Of a DNA stretch of 64,000 nucleotides, positions 43,948-53,060 are shown in pieces. The stretch is from Microbacterium ureisolvens. GTDB taxonomy: Bacteria; Actinomycetota; Actinomycetes; Actinomycetales; Microbacteriaceae. A program made the position numbers and the translations under genes. The notes under the pieces were generated by a model. The model was given only the letters and a program-made list of their open reading frames with translations. It made no database searches and was not told the origin of the DNA. The stretch lies in NCBI RefSeq assembly GCF_019511645.1, contig NZ_JAEUAX010000002.1, positions 310,001 through 374,000 of the forward strand, read 5' to 3'. The stretch's first letter is position 1. Every line of letters begins with the position of its first letter.

Positions 43948-45579
43948 ATGGGCGGGCGTGAGCAGGGCTTTCAGGGGGACGACGCGACGGGGGGCGAGCG
44001 CAAGCCCGAGCAGGTCCCGGTCGGACCGCCGGACGGCGCGACAGCGGCAGCCGCAGCGGCAGCCGATTCCACCCGCACCGGCACCGTGGCCGAAACGAGC
44101 GGGACCGATGCCGCGGGCACGACGGCGCCCAGCGACGGCGCGGACCACGACACCAGGTTCTTCGGGCAGCCGTGGGCGCTCGCGCACATCTTCGGCGTGG
44201 GGATGTGGGAGCGGTTCAGCTTCTACGGCATGCAGGGCATCCTGCTCATCTACATGTACTACTCCGTCGCTGACGGCGGGCTCGGCATCCCGGAGGCGAC
44301 GGCGACGGGCATCGTCGGCGCCTACGGCGGCACGGTCTACCTCTCGACGATCCTCGGCGCCTGGGTCGCCGACCGCCTGCTCGGCTCGGAGCGCGTCCTC
44401 TTCTACAGCGCCTGGGTCATCATGGCCGGGCACATCGCGCTGGCGCTGCTGCCGAGCGTGTGGGGGCTCGGCGTCGGCCTCATCCTCGTCGCCGTCGGAT
44501 CGGGCGGGCTGAAGGCCAACGCGACCGCCGTCGTCGGCACCCTGTATTCCGCGAAGGACCCGAGACGCGACGCCGGCTTCTCGCTGTTCTACCTCGGCAT
44601 CAACCTCGGCGCGTTCCTCGGGCCGATCGTGACCGGGTTCCTCCAGAGCAACGTCGGCTTCCACTGGGGCTTCGGCGCGGCGGCGATCGGCATGGCGATC
44701 GGCCTCACGCAGTACTCCTTCGGCCGCAAGCAGCTGCCCGCGTCGTCACGCATCGTCGCGAACCCGCTCCCGCCGAACCGCCGCGGCGTGATGATCGGGA
44801 TCGGCGTCGCGGGGCTCGTGCTCATCGTGGTGCTCGTGCTCACCGGCGTCATCCGCGCCGACAACCTCGCCGGCATCGTGATCCTCGTCACTCTCGCCGC
44901 GACGGTGGCCTACTTCTCGGTGATCGTCTCGTCGCGTGCGATCAGCGGTGACGACCGCTCCCGCGTCATCGGGTTCATCCCGCTGTTCATCGTGAACGTC
45001 GGCTTCTGGTCGCTGTACCAGCAGCAGTTCACGGTGCTGACGATCTACTCCGACAAACAGCTCGACCGCACGATCTTCGGCTGGGAGATGCCGGTGTCGT
45101 GGGTGAACTCGATCAATCCCATCTTCGTCATCATCCTCTCCGGCGTCTTCGCGGCGATCTGGACGAAGCTCGGCGACAGGGCCCCATCGGCACCGGTGAA
45201 GTTCTCACTCGGCGCGATGATCATGGGCGTCGCGTTCCTGCTGTTCCTGCCGTGGGCGAACGGCGCGCCGAACTCGACGCCGCTCCTCGCGATCGTGATG
45301 ATCCTCTTCGTCTTCACGATCGCCGAGCTGTTCATCTCGCCACCGGGCCTCTCAGTGACGACGAAGCTCGCTCCCGAGCGCTTCCACACGCAGATGGTGG
45401 CGCTCTACTTCCTCTCGATCGCGCTCGGCACCGCGATCGCCGGCTGGCTCGCCCAGTTCTACAACCCCGAGGACGAGGTCCCCTACTTCACGATCCTCGG
45501 CGGCATCGCTATCGTGCTCGGCCTCGCGCTGCTCGCCTCGGTGAAGCCGGTGCTGAAGCTGATGCGGGGCGTGCGCTGA
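43948..45579 (+). CDS. proton-dependent oligopeptide transporter (POT/PTR2 family)
   Basis: A 543-residue membrane protein. The POT proton-coupling motif ExxERFxxYG is present as MWERFSFYGMQG, followed by GAWVADRLLG, the GSGGLKANATAVVG helix and FYLGINLGAFLGPIVTG. Typical POT length is about 480-500; here an extra 65-residue N-terminal tail, rich in Ala, Thr and Gly, precedes the first helix and is probably disordered. It imports di- and tripeptides. The ATG follows GGGAGCGGG; a TAGCCT box lies 30 bases upstream (43912). Confidence 0.9.
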   Translation: MGGREQGFQGDDATGGERKPEQVPVGPPDGATAAAAAAADSTRTGTVAETSGTDAAGTTAPSDGADHDTRFFGQPWALAHIFGVGMWERFSFYGMQGILLIYMYYSVADGGLGIPEATATGIVGAYGGTVYLSTILGAWVADRLLGSERVLFYSAWVIMAGHIALALLPSVWGLGVGLILVAVGSGGLKANATAVVGTLYSAKDPRRDAGFSLFYLGINLGAFLGPIVTGFLQSNVGFHWGFGAAAIGMAIGLTQYSFGRKQLPASSRIVANPLPPNRRGVMIGIGVAGLVLIVVLVLTGVIRADNLAGIVILVTLAATVAYFSVIVSSRAISGDDRSRVIGFIPLFIVNVGFWSLYQQQFTVLTIYSDKQLDRTIFGWEMPVSWVNSINPIFVIILSGVFAAIWTKLGDRAPSAPVKFSLGAMIMGVAFLLFLPWANGAPNSTPLLAIVMILFVFTIAELFISPPGLSVTTKLAPERFHTQMVALYFLSIALGTAIAGWLAQFYNPEDEVPYFTILGGIAIVLGLALLASVKPVLKLMRGVR

Positions 45580-45616
45580 GAATCACGGATGCTGCGGGCC
45601 GCGCCATCCGGGATCC

Positions 45617-45669
45617 GTGCGGGTTCGCTGATCCCGATGCGCGGCATCAGCGGATGCCGGTTCCCGCAC
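45617..45669. terminator. nested hairpin after the POT gene
   Basis: Outer arms GTGCGGG/CCCGCAC (45617-45623, 45663-45669) enclose CGCTGAT/ATCAGCG (45626-45632, 45646-45652). It lies 37 bases past the stop and just before the next promoter. Confidence 0.5.
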
Positions 45670-45683
45670 CACCCGGGGCGGGC

Positions 45684-45689
45684 TAGCGT
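45684..45689 (+). promoter_or_regulatory. -10 box TAGCGT, leaderless SDR promoter
   Basis: TAGCGT ends 7 bases before the ATG at 45697. Confidence 0.6.
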
Positions 45690-45696
45690 CGCGTCC

Positions 45697-46464
45697 ATGA
45701 CCAGGTATCCGGGCATCGCAGACCGCACGATCGTCGTCACCGGGGCGGGAGGCGGCCAGGGCGCCGCGGAGGCGCGCGTGCTGGCGGAAGCGGGAGCGCG
45801 CGTCATCGCCACGGACGTGACGGATGCTGCGGCAGCATCGATCGCGGGCGTGGAGTACCGGCGGCTCGACGCGTCGGACGAGGGCGACTGGGCCGCGCTC
45901 GCCGCCTCCCTGACGGAATCACTCGACGGCGAACCTCTCCGCGGCCTCGTGAACAACGCCGGCATCACGCATCGTGCGCGGCTCGGCACCGTCGAGCGCG
46001 CCGACTGGGATCGCGTGCTCGCGGTCAACCTCACGGGGCCGATGCTCGGCATCCAGGCGCTCGCGCCACTCATGGGGCCTGGCTCGTCGATCGTCAACAT
46101 CGGTTCCTCGGCCGCACTCAACGCGCACTACCCCGTGGCGTACACGACGTCGAAATGGGGGCTGCGCGGTCTCACCCATGTCGCGGCGACCGAGCTCGGG
46201 GCACGCGGCATCCGTGTCAATGTCGTGCACCCCGGCTTCATCGAGACGCCGATGACCGCGAACGCTCCCGAGGCCATGCGGACCGCGCAGCTCGCCCTCA
46301 CACCGCTGGAGCGCCTCGGCCGTGCCGAAGAGGTCGCCGAGGCCGTCGCGTTCCTGCTGTCGGACGCGGCGACGTACCTCACCGGCGCCGAGATCCCGGT
46401 CGACGGCGGAGCGACGTCGTCGGCCGGGGCCAAGTTCATGGCCGACCGCATCGCGGGTGCCTGA
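45697..46464 (+). CDS. short-chain dehydrogenase/reductase
   Basis: A 255-residue classical SDR: cofactor loop VVTGAGGGQGAAEA, Asp after strand 2 (ATDVTDA, NAD preference), NNAGITHRA, Ser in NIGSSAALN and YTTSKWGLRG. Resembles 3-alpha/20-beta-hydroxysteroid- or sugar-dehydrogenase-type SDRs. Its stop faces the oxidase gene 110 bases away. Placed next to the glycoside-type oxidase, it could reduce or oxidise a keto-sugar intermediate, but that is speculation. Confidence 0.87.
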   Translation: MTRYPGIADRTIVVTGAGGGQGAAEARVLAEAGARVIATDVTDAAAASIAGVEYRRLDASDEGDWAALAASLTESLDGEPLRGLVNNAGITHRARLGTVERADWDRVLAVNLTGPMLGIQALAPLMGPGSSIVNIGSSAALNAHYPVAYTTSKWGLRGLTHVAATELGARGIRVNVVHPGFIETPMTANAPEAMRTAQLALTPLERLGRAEEVAEAVAFLLSDAATYLTGAEIPVDGGATSSAGAKFMADRIAGA

Positions 46465-46573
46465 CCGGCTCCCCGGGGCCGCTCCGGCACCGTCGCGATC
46501 TCGCCGAGTCGACACCTTCCGCGCGTGCGGATCGTGTCATCTCGGCAAGAACGCACCATGTCGACGGGGCAAC

Positions 46574-48169
46574 CTACCGGGCGACCTGCTCCACCCGCGC
46601 CGCCGCCAGCTGCTCGACGAGCTTGCGGGCACCGCGCACCGCGATCGCGACGCTCATGAGCGTCGGGTTCATCGTGTTGGCCGTCGGGATCAGCGCGTTG
46701 CCGCCGACGACGAGGTTGTCGTAGCCCCACACGCGCGAGTAGGGGTCGGCCACCGACGTGCCGTCGTCGGCCGGCCCCATCCGGAGCGTGCCCATGTAGT
46801 GCAGGCTCGAGCCGTTCGGCAGCAGCCGCGGCTCGGCGACGAAGGTTCCGAGCGCCGCGCCGGCGCGCCGGACGCGCGCGGTGGCCTCGTCGAGCTCGGG
46901 CTGCTCGGCATCCGTCAGCGCATACTCGATCGTCATGTTCGGGAAGCCGCGGTAGTCGAGCTCGGCGTCGTCGAACGTGACGCCATCCTCGACGCGCGGG
47001 TGCTTGCGGACGCCGTAGCCCATGTTCACGTAGCCCCAGCGGTTGCCCGCAGCCGGGTGCGAGGGGTCGAGCTGGAAAGGCGGGTTCTCGGCGTACATCA
47101 CCTGCAGCGAGTACGGGTGGTCGGGCTCCGAGAACGGGATCCGGTTCACCGCCGCGACCGGGTCGGCCGCGTTCTGGGCGCGCCGCGCAAGCTCGGCCGC
47201 GAACTCGTCGTCCGTGATCAGCGCGCTCATGCGCTCCTCGTCGAGGGCGACCGTCGTGATGACGACATGGTGCTCGGTGAGGTAGCGGCCGAGGGCGCGG
47301 GGACGGATGCCGCTGGCCCAGAGCAGCTGCGGAGAGCGGAAGGCGTCGGCGGCCACGACGACGACATCGGCAGGGAAGAACGAGACCTCTTTCGTGCGGA
47401 GGTCCTCGATCGTGACCCCGGTCGCCACGCCGTCTTCGTGCTCGACCCGGCGCACGAGCGTGAGGTCGCGCAGCTCGAACCGCGCCGACTCGGGGGTGCC
47501 CTCCTCGATGAGGGGTCCCAGGACCGTGTTCGCTCCGGCCCACACCATGGAGCCGTCCGACTGCGGATCGCCGGCGACGGGCAGGGTGCTCACGCCGTAG
47601 CCGGCGGGCAGCTCGGCACCGAACTCGTCGTTCAGGAGCGACCGGATCGCGGTGCCGATGGGCGAATCGGCGAACGCTGCGTGCTGCGCGTGCAGGAGAC
47701 CCTCGGCGGTCGAGATCAGGTCTTCCCACTCGGCGTCGTCGATGAAGTCGACCTTCTCGCTGAAGGCCGGGCGCGGGATCGCGCAGGTCCAGTGCGCGCC
47801 CTGGCCGCCGACGTTCGTGGCGGCGGCTGCCGCCGGGAAGGTGGGCGCGTGCGCCGAACCCGGTCCGCCGAAGTCGAGCAGGTGCGTGCCCTGACGCGCG
47901 GTGAACATGCCCTCGACGACCACGCCGGCGGGGATGCCGAGGCTCTCGCGGAACGCTCCCGACTGAGGCCCCTGCGACATCTCGCGGGCGCGCGCCTTCT
48001 CATCCGGGTCGGCGATGTTGCGGACGCTCTCGCCGGGCACGGCAGTGAGCTGGGGGCCGGCCTCGAACATCACGACGCGGGCGTCGGGGCTCGACTCGAG
48101 GATGACGCGGGCGTAGGCGGAGCCGATGGGTCCTGAGCCGACGATGGCGACGGTGGGGGTGGAAGACAT
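46574..48169 (-). CDS. GMC flavoprotein oxidase of the pyranose 2-oxidase / C-glycoside 3-oxidase type
   Basis: A 531-residue FAD oxidase. FAD-binding VAIVGSGPIGSAYA at the N-terminus; GGQGAHWTCAIPRP near residue 121, where His126 aligns with the His that carries covalent FAD in pyranose 2-oxidase; catalytic His in LHYMGTLRMG, then DPYSRVWGYDNLVVGGNALIPTANTMNPTLMS with the catalytic Asn in MNPT. This set matches actinobacterial pyranose oxidases and CarA-like C-glycoside 3-oxidases (known from Microbacterium), which make 3-keto- or 2-keto-glycosides. The MFS gene at 48187, 17 bases upstream on the same strand, is probably the uptake partner. Confidence 0.82.
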   Translation of the reverse strand: MSSTPTVAIVGSGPIGSAYARVILESSPDARVVMFEAGPQLTAVPGESVRNIADPDEKARAREMSQGPQSGAFRESLGIPAGVVVEGMFTARQGTHLLDFGGPGSAHAPTFPAAAAATNVGGQGAHWTCAIPRPAFSEKVDFIDDAEWEDLISTAEGLLHAQHAAFADSPIGTAIRSLLNDEFGAELPAGYGVSTLPVAGDPQSDGSMVWAGANTVLGPLIEEGTPESARFELRDLTLVRRVEHEDGVATGVTIEDLRTKEVSFFPADVVVVAADAFRSPQLLWASGIRPRALGRYLTEHHVVITTVALDEERMSALITDDEFAAELARRAQNAADPVAAVNRIPFSEPDHPYSLQVMYAENPPFQLDPSHPAAGNRWGYVNMGYGVRKHPRVEDGVTFDDAELDYRGFPNMTIEYALTDAEQPELDEATARVRRAGAALGTFVAEPRLLPNGSSLHYMGTLRMGPADDGTSVADPYSRVWGYDNLVVGGNALIPTANTMNPTLMSVAIAVRGARKLVEQLAAARVEQVAR

Positions 48170-48186
48170 GGAAGTACCTCTTCTGA

Positions 48187-49680
48187 TCACGCGGTGAGGG
48201 GTTCGGAACTCGGGGCCGGTGCGGGCTCGGACTCGTCGGAGAGCCGGCCGGCGGGAAGGAGGAACGCGGCGACGACGCCGGCGGCGTACGTGACCGCGAG
48301 CGCCGCGAAGACGGGAGCGAAGACGCCGCTGTAGATGGCGGCGACCTCGGTCTGCACGGCGATGGATGCCTCGTGCACGAACTGCGGCGTCAGCGTCGCC
48401 GCGTCGAGCGACGCCGGCAGCAGCGCGGCGACGCCGAGGCCGATGACCCCTCCCACGATGGCAGTCGCGACGGTCGAGCCGATCTGGCGCACGAGGTTGA
48501 CGGTGGCGGTCATGCTGCCGGTGTCGCGCCGGGGCGCGGCGCTCTGCACCACCGCGATGACGAGGCTCATGAACGCGCCCGTTCCGATGCCGACGACGGC
48601 CATGACGACCATCGGCACCCAGAGCGGCAGCCCCACCGGCAGCAGCGACATCACGAAGAGCCCCGCCGCGCCGAGAGATGTGCCGACGATGCAGTAGACG
48701 CGGTAGTGGCCCGTGCGGCTCACGAGCCACCCGGTCACGAGGTTGGACACCAGCATCCCGAACACGGTCGCGATCGGGACGAGACCCGACACCGTCGCGC
48801 TCGTGCGGTAGGCCATCTGGAAATAGGTCGGCAGGTAGGCGGTGATCGAGAAGAGGCCGACGCCGATGATGGCCGACAGCGCCGTCCCCGAGGCGATGGT
48901 GCGGTTGGCGAAGAGCCGCAGCGGCACGAGCGGCTCGGCTGCACGCAGCTCGATGAGGAAGAACGCCGCGAACGCCACTCCCGCCACCACGAACAGGACG
49001 ACGGATGCCGCGACCCGCGTGGGATCGCCGACCCAGGTGACGGCGAGCACGAGCGCGACCATGGCGACCGCGAACGACACCGCGCCGGCGATGTCGAAGC
49101 GCCGTCGCCCGAAGCCGGGCAGGCGCGGCACGGCGACGAGCGCCAGGAGGAGGGCCGCGATGCCGAAAGGGATGTTGATCCAGAACACCCAGGGCCAGCC
49201 CCAGTAGTCCGTGATGAGGCCGCCGAGGACGGGACCGACGAGGATGGCGACAGGGAAGGCGGCGCCGATGATCGCCATGTACCGCGGCCGCTCGCGCGGG
49301 GTGGTGACACGGGCGACGATCGTCTGCGACATGAGGTGCAGGCCCGCGGAGCTCATGCCCTGCACCACACGGGCCCCGATCAGCTGCGGCATGTCCTGCG
49401 CGAAGCCGCACGCGAGCGAGGCGACGAGGAAGAGCACGAGCGACACGAGGAAGACCCCGCGGGGGCCGGCGGCGTCTCCGAGCTTGCCGAGGATGGGCAG
49501 CAGCACCGTGCTCGCCAGCGTGTAGCCGACGACCACCCACCCCATCTGAGCGAGCGCTCCGAGTTCTCCGGCGACGGTCGCGATGGAGGTCGAGACGATC
49601 GTGTGGTCGAGGGCTCCGAGGATCGCAACCGTCAAGAGGGAGACGATCAGGAGGCGCAGCCTCCACGGTGACATGCTCAT
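48187..49680 (-). CDS. MFS transporter, DHA2-type (14 TM)
   Basis: A 497-residue MFS protein with about 14 helices, the DHA2 opening LGALDHTIVSTSIATVAGEL, motif A GKLGDAAGPRG, and the TM5 region LIGARVVQGMSSAGLHLMSQTI. The acidic, Pro-rich C-terminus is cytoplasmic. The first of two ATGs (49680) is used; GTG 49746 would add 22 residues with no family support. It precedes the oxidase in one operon. DHA2 members usually export, yet plant-glycoside clusters often use MFS proteins for uptake. Confidence 0.83.
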   Translation of the reverse strand: MSMSPWRLRLLIVSLLTVAILGALDHTIVSTSIATVAGELGALAQMGWVVVGYTLASTVLLPILGKLGDAAGPRGVFLVSLVLFLVASLACGFAQDMPQLIGARVVQGMSSAGLHLMSQTIVARVTTPRERPRYMAIIGAAFPVAILVGPVLGGLITDYWGWPWVFWINIPFGIAALLLALVAVPRLPGFGRRRFDIAGAVSFAVAMVALVLAVTWVGDPTRVAASVVLFVVAGVAFAAFFLIELRAAEPLVPLRLFANRTIASGTALSAIIGVGLFSITAYLPTYFQMAYRTSATVSGLVPIATVFGMLVSNLVTGWLVSRTGHYRVYCIVGTSLGAAGLFVMSLLPVGLPLWVPMVVMAVVGIGTGAFMSLVIAVVQSAAPRRDTGSMTATVNLVRQIGSTVATAIVGGVIGLGVAALLPASLDAATLTPQFVHEASIAVQTEVAAIYSGVFAPVFAALAVTYAAGVVAAFLLPAGRLSDESEPAPAPSSEPLTA

Positions 49681-49894
49681 ACGCGTTCTGGCCCGTACGA
49701 CCGGGCGATCGACGCGACGGGGTGTGCCCCTGGGCGACTTCGCCACCGGGAACGGGCCTTCGCGGCCCCGACGTCACCGTCGATTCTAGCCACTCTTTAG
49801 CCATAAATCAACATAAGTGGGATCCGCACAGACGAGGAGATCGGCCGCAGACAGGACAGATGCCGCGCATCGGCCCTCTGCATCGCAGATCTCC

Positions 49895-50866
49895 TCACAT
49901 CCGGCGGCGGGCACGCGGGCGCGGCCGAGCGGGCGGCAGCTCCGGGGCCGGGACCGACTCGCCCACGGTGGCCACGAGCTCGCCGATGCCTTCGACCGTC
50001 ATACGCACCTCGTCGCCTTCGCGCAGGGCCGGGATCGCGGACCCCCTGCCCCACAGCTCCCCGAGGCAGCCGCCGTTGCCGATCGTTCCGCTTCCGAGCA
50101 CGTCTGCGGGCACGACCCGGGAGTTGCGCGAGGCGTAGGCGACGAGCTCGGGGAACGGCCATCCCATGTTCGACACGAGGTCCTCGCCGACGAGCTCGCC
50201 GTTGATGCGCACCTCGGCGCGGATCGCGAGGAACCCGTCGTCGTCGAGGTACTCCTCCAACTCGTCGGCCGTCACGATCCACGGGCCGAGGCTCGTGCCG
50301 AAGTCCTTGCCCTTGGCGGGCCCCAGGCGCACCTTCATCTCCCGCGCCTGCAGATCACGCGCCGACCAGTCATTCATGATGGTGTAACCGAAGATGCGCG
50401 CGGCCGCATCGGCCGCGGTGAGGTTGGACTCGCCGACCCTCGGAGCGTTGCCCACGACGACGGCGACCTCGAGCTCGAAGTCCAGCCGCTCGCTGACCGG
50501 CGGAGCGACGGACTCGCCCGGCCCGAGGATCGTGTGCGGGTTGGTGAAGTAGAACGTGGGCGCCTCGTACCATTCCGGGGCCACGAAGCTCTTCCCCTCC
50601 ACACCCGCGCTCACGCCTTCGACGTGCTCCTCGAACGCGACGAAATCCCGCACGGATCCCGGGACCACCGGTGCCAGCAGGCGAACCTCGGCGAGCGCCG
50701 TGCCGGGCTCGCCCTTCACCCGGCCGAACGCCGCGTGCGCAGCATCCAATCCCCCGGCGAGGATGTCGGCGACCGTCTGGCCGTCGGGGAACGGGATGAC
50801 CCGATCATCGATGACGAACCCTTCGCCGATGCCGGCGCCGTCGGCCGTCCAGCGCGCGATCTTCAT
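49895..50866 (-). CDS. fumarylacetoacetate hydrolase family protein
   Basis: A 323-residue FAH protein: DFELEVAVVVG carries the metal-binding acidic residues with LGPGESV before it; then GYTIMNDWSARDLQ, SLGPWIVTADEL and SDVLGSGTIGNGGCLG-like VLGSGTIGNG. Members hydrolyse or isomerise acylpyruvates and dienoates from aromatic cleavage. It ends the meta-cleavage operon; its ATG overlaps the amidohydrolase stop (50863-50866). Confidence 0.88.
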   Translation of the reverse strand: MKIARWTADGAGIGEGFVIDDRVIPFPDGQTVADILAGGLDAAHAAFGRVKGEPGTALAEVRLLAPVVPGSVRDFVAFEEHVEGVSAGVEGKSFVAPEWYEAPTFYFTNPHTILGPGESVAPPVSERLDFELEVAVVVGNAPRVGESNLTAADAAARIFGYTIMNDWSARDLQAREMKVRLGPAKGKDFGTSLGPWIVTADELEEYLDDDGFLAIRAEVRINGELVGEDLVSNMGWPFPELVAYASRNSRVVPADVLGSGTIGNGGCLGELWGRGSAIPALREGDEVRMTVEGIGELVATVGESVPAPELPPARPRPRARRRM

Positions 50867-51903
50867 GCCGAGACCTTCGTCCGCAGCAGCCCGTCGGCGT
50901 TGCCGGCGAGGATGCGGTCGGTGATCTCGACGGGAAGCCCGGCCGACCGCACGAAGGCGACCGGGTCGTCGAGCCCCATGTCGAACGGGAAATCGCTGCC
51001 GAGCACGACCCGGGAGCCGCCGGCGACCTCGACGAGGTGGCGCACCGCGATCGGGTCGTGCACGACGGTGTCGAACCACAGCTTCTTCAGGTAGCTGGAC
51101 GGCTCGTGCGCGCAGCGTCGCGCCTCGGGCCGCACCCGCCACGCCCGGTCGGAGCGCCCGATCGCGAACGGCAGGTAGCCGCCGCCGTGGGCGACGACGA
51201 TCTTGAGTCCGGGGTGCCGGTCGAGCACCCCCGCGAAGATGAGGTGCGACAACGCCACGGCGTTCTCGGTCGGCTGCCCCACGGTGTTGGAGAGGTAGAA
51301 GCGGTCCAGACGCTCATCGAGACTGCAGCCGAACGGATGCAGGAAGATCACGCAGCCGAGCTCGGCGGCGCGCGCCCAGAACGGCTCGAGGCGCTCATCC
51401 GAGAGTTCGACGTCGCCCGCGAACGACGAGATCTCCACGCCCGCGAGACCGCGGCCGAGCACCGCGTCGTCGAGATACTCGACGAGGTGTGAGGGATGCT
51501 GCAGCGGCACGACGCCGAGGCCGACGAGGCGGTCGGGAGCGTGGGCGACGTGTTCGGCGATGAGCCGGTTGATCTCGCCCGCGATCCAGCCCGACAGGCC
51601 CTCGTTCGCCCAGGGATAGAAGTGGTTCGGCGAGACGCTGACCCACTGCCGGTCGACGCCCTGCTCGTCCATCGCGGCGAGTCGCGCGTGCACGTCGGTG
51701 AGCTTCGGGATCCGCGCGCCGACCATGGCGCCCGACGCCTGCAGGCTCTCGACGCCGTTGCGCCGGCGCTCGAGATCCGCGGCCGCGGCCACTTCCTCCG
51801 GCGCCCGGCGCTCGACCTCGGCGTGCAGCGCCGGCAGCAGCAGGTGGGCGTGGACGTCGACGACCGGCATCCGGTCGCCGCCCACCGTCACGAGCCCGGT
51901 CAT
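50863..51903 (-). CDS. ACMSD-like amidohydrolase (amidohydrolase 2)
   Basis: A 346-residue TIM-barrel metalloenzyme: VDVHAHLLLP with the first HxH, SVSPNHFYPW, FLHPFG with the next His, VVAHGGGYLPFAIGR and the metal Asp in VLGSDFPFDMG. This arrangement is typical of amino-carboxymuconate-semialdehyde decarboxylase relatives, which decarboxylate or hydrolyse ring-cleavage products. Both neighbours overlap it by four bases, so it is an integral operon member. Confidence 0.88.
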   Translation of the reverse strand: MTGLVTVGGDRMPVVDVHAHLLLPALHAEVERRAPEEVAAAADLERRRNGVESLQASGAMVGARIPKLTDVHARLAAMDEQGVDRQWVSVSPNHFYPWANEGLSGWIAGEINRLIAEHVAHAPDRLVGLGVVPLQHPSHLVEYLDDAVLGRGLAGVEISSFAGDVELSDERLEPFWARAAELGCVIFLHPFGCSLDERLDRFYLSNTVGQPTENAVALSHLIFAGVLDRHPGLKIVVAHGGGYLPFAIGRSDRAWRVRPEARRCAHEPSSYLKKLWFDTVVHDPIAVRHLVEVAGGSRVVLGSDFPFDMGLDDPVAFVRSAGLPVEITDRILAGNADGLLRTKVSA

Positions 51904-53030
51904 GCGGGAACCGCCATCTGATGCGCGATGCCGAACATGAGGCCCGCGACATCCGCATCCCTGACGCCGTCGAGCTGCCACTGTCCCAGCTGAACCGACG
52001 CGTCGACCACGGCCTTCGCCCGCGGCAGCCGGCGCGCGTGGAACTCGTCCCACAGTGCCGCGTCCACCTCGTCGCGTTCGGTGAGCAGCTGCGTCAGCAC
52101 GAGCGCGTCCTCCAGTCCCTGGGCAGCGCCCTGCGCGATCGTCGGAGGGCAGGAGTGCGCGGCGTCCCCGATGAGCACGACCCGGCCGCGGTTCCACGGC
52201 TCCTCGACGATGTGCTTCGTGAACCACGTGTAGTTCGCGTGCGCGCCGCCTTCGAGGTCGGCGCGGATCGAGTTCCACGGACCTTCGTAGGCCCGGGACT
52301 CCTCGAGCATGATGCGAGTGGCGTCCTCGTCGGTGATGTCGAAGCGGTCCTGCGCCTTCTCGACGAGGAAGGCGTACATCGTGTCGTCGCCGGTCGGCGT
52401 GTAGCCCGCGATATAGACGGGGCCGCCGTAGTAGAGCTCGCTGCGCACGACTTCGGCCGGTCGCGACACGAAGGAGCGCCAGATGCCCATGCCGGTCGGC
52501 TCGGGCTTCGCCTGGATTCCGATGAGACCGCGAACGGCGGAGTTCAGGCCGTCGGCACCGATGAGCAGGTCGTAGGAGTCGACGGAGGCGCCGTCCACGA
52601 AGACCTCGACCCCGTCGCCCTGCTCGACCCCCGTGACCTTGGCCCCGAAGCGGACGTTCGCACCGGCCTTCTGCGCGTGGTCCAGCAGGATGCGGGCCAG
52701 CGCGGGCCGCGGCATCCCCATCGCCGCCGGATAGTCGGGTCCCCCGGTCTTGACGTCCGGAAGTTCGGCGACGATCGGCGCCCCCGGTCCGGGAGCGCGC
52801 AGGTTGAGACCCTCGAAGGGGTAGCCGGCGGCACGGATGTCGTCCCACGCGCCCAGCGCGTCGAACACGCGCAGGGCGTTGCCCTGCAGGGAGATGCCGG
52901 ACCCGAGCGCGCTGAGCTCGGGCTTCGCCTCGAAGACGTCGACCTCGACGCCGGCCTTGGCGAGCTGGATGGCGGCGGCGAGTCCGCTGACGCCGGCGCC
53001 GGCGATCGCGACCTTGTTCACTGCGGTCAT
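51900..53030 (-). CDS. FAD-dependent aromatic hydroxylase (salicylate/3-hydroxybenzoate hydroxylase-like)
   Basis: A 376-residue group A flavoprotein monooxygenase. FAD motif VAIAGAGVSGLAAAIQLAKAG, the DG motif LLIGADGLNSAVR, and the GD motif RVVLIGDAAHSCPPTIAQGAAQGLEDALVL are all intact. These enzymes hydroxylate phenolic acids with NAD(P)H and O2 to give a diol ready for ring cleavage. Operon neighbours (extradiol dioxygenase, FAH proteins) fit this role. Substrate not deducible. Confidence 0.9.
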   Translation of the reverse strand: MTAVNKVAIAGAGVSGLAAAIQLAKAGVEVDVFEAKPELSALGSGISLQGNALRVFDALGAWDDIRAAGYPFEGLNLRAPGPGAPIVAELPDVKTGGPDYPAAMGMPRPALARILLDHAQKAGANVRFGAKVTGVEQGDGVEVFVDGASVDSYDLLIGADGLNSAVRGLIGIQAKPEPTGMGIWRSFVSRPAEVVRSELYYGGPVYIAGYTPTGDDTMYAFLVEKAQDRFDITDEDATRIMLEESRAYEGPWNSIRADLEGGAHANYTWFTKHIVEEPWNRGRVVLIGDAAHSCPPTIAQGAAQGLEDALVLTQLLTERDEVDAALWDEFHARRLPRAKAVVDASVQLGQWQLDGVRDADVAGLMFGIAHQMAVPA

Positions 53031-53060
53031 GTCAGAACCTCTCTGTTCTTTGTCTTCGGG

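Noticed and set aside
46574..49804. A single 1076-residue protein on the minus strand
   Set aside because: The frame runs through a clear MFS gene read in another frame; only residues from the ATG at 48169 match the GMC family.
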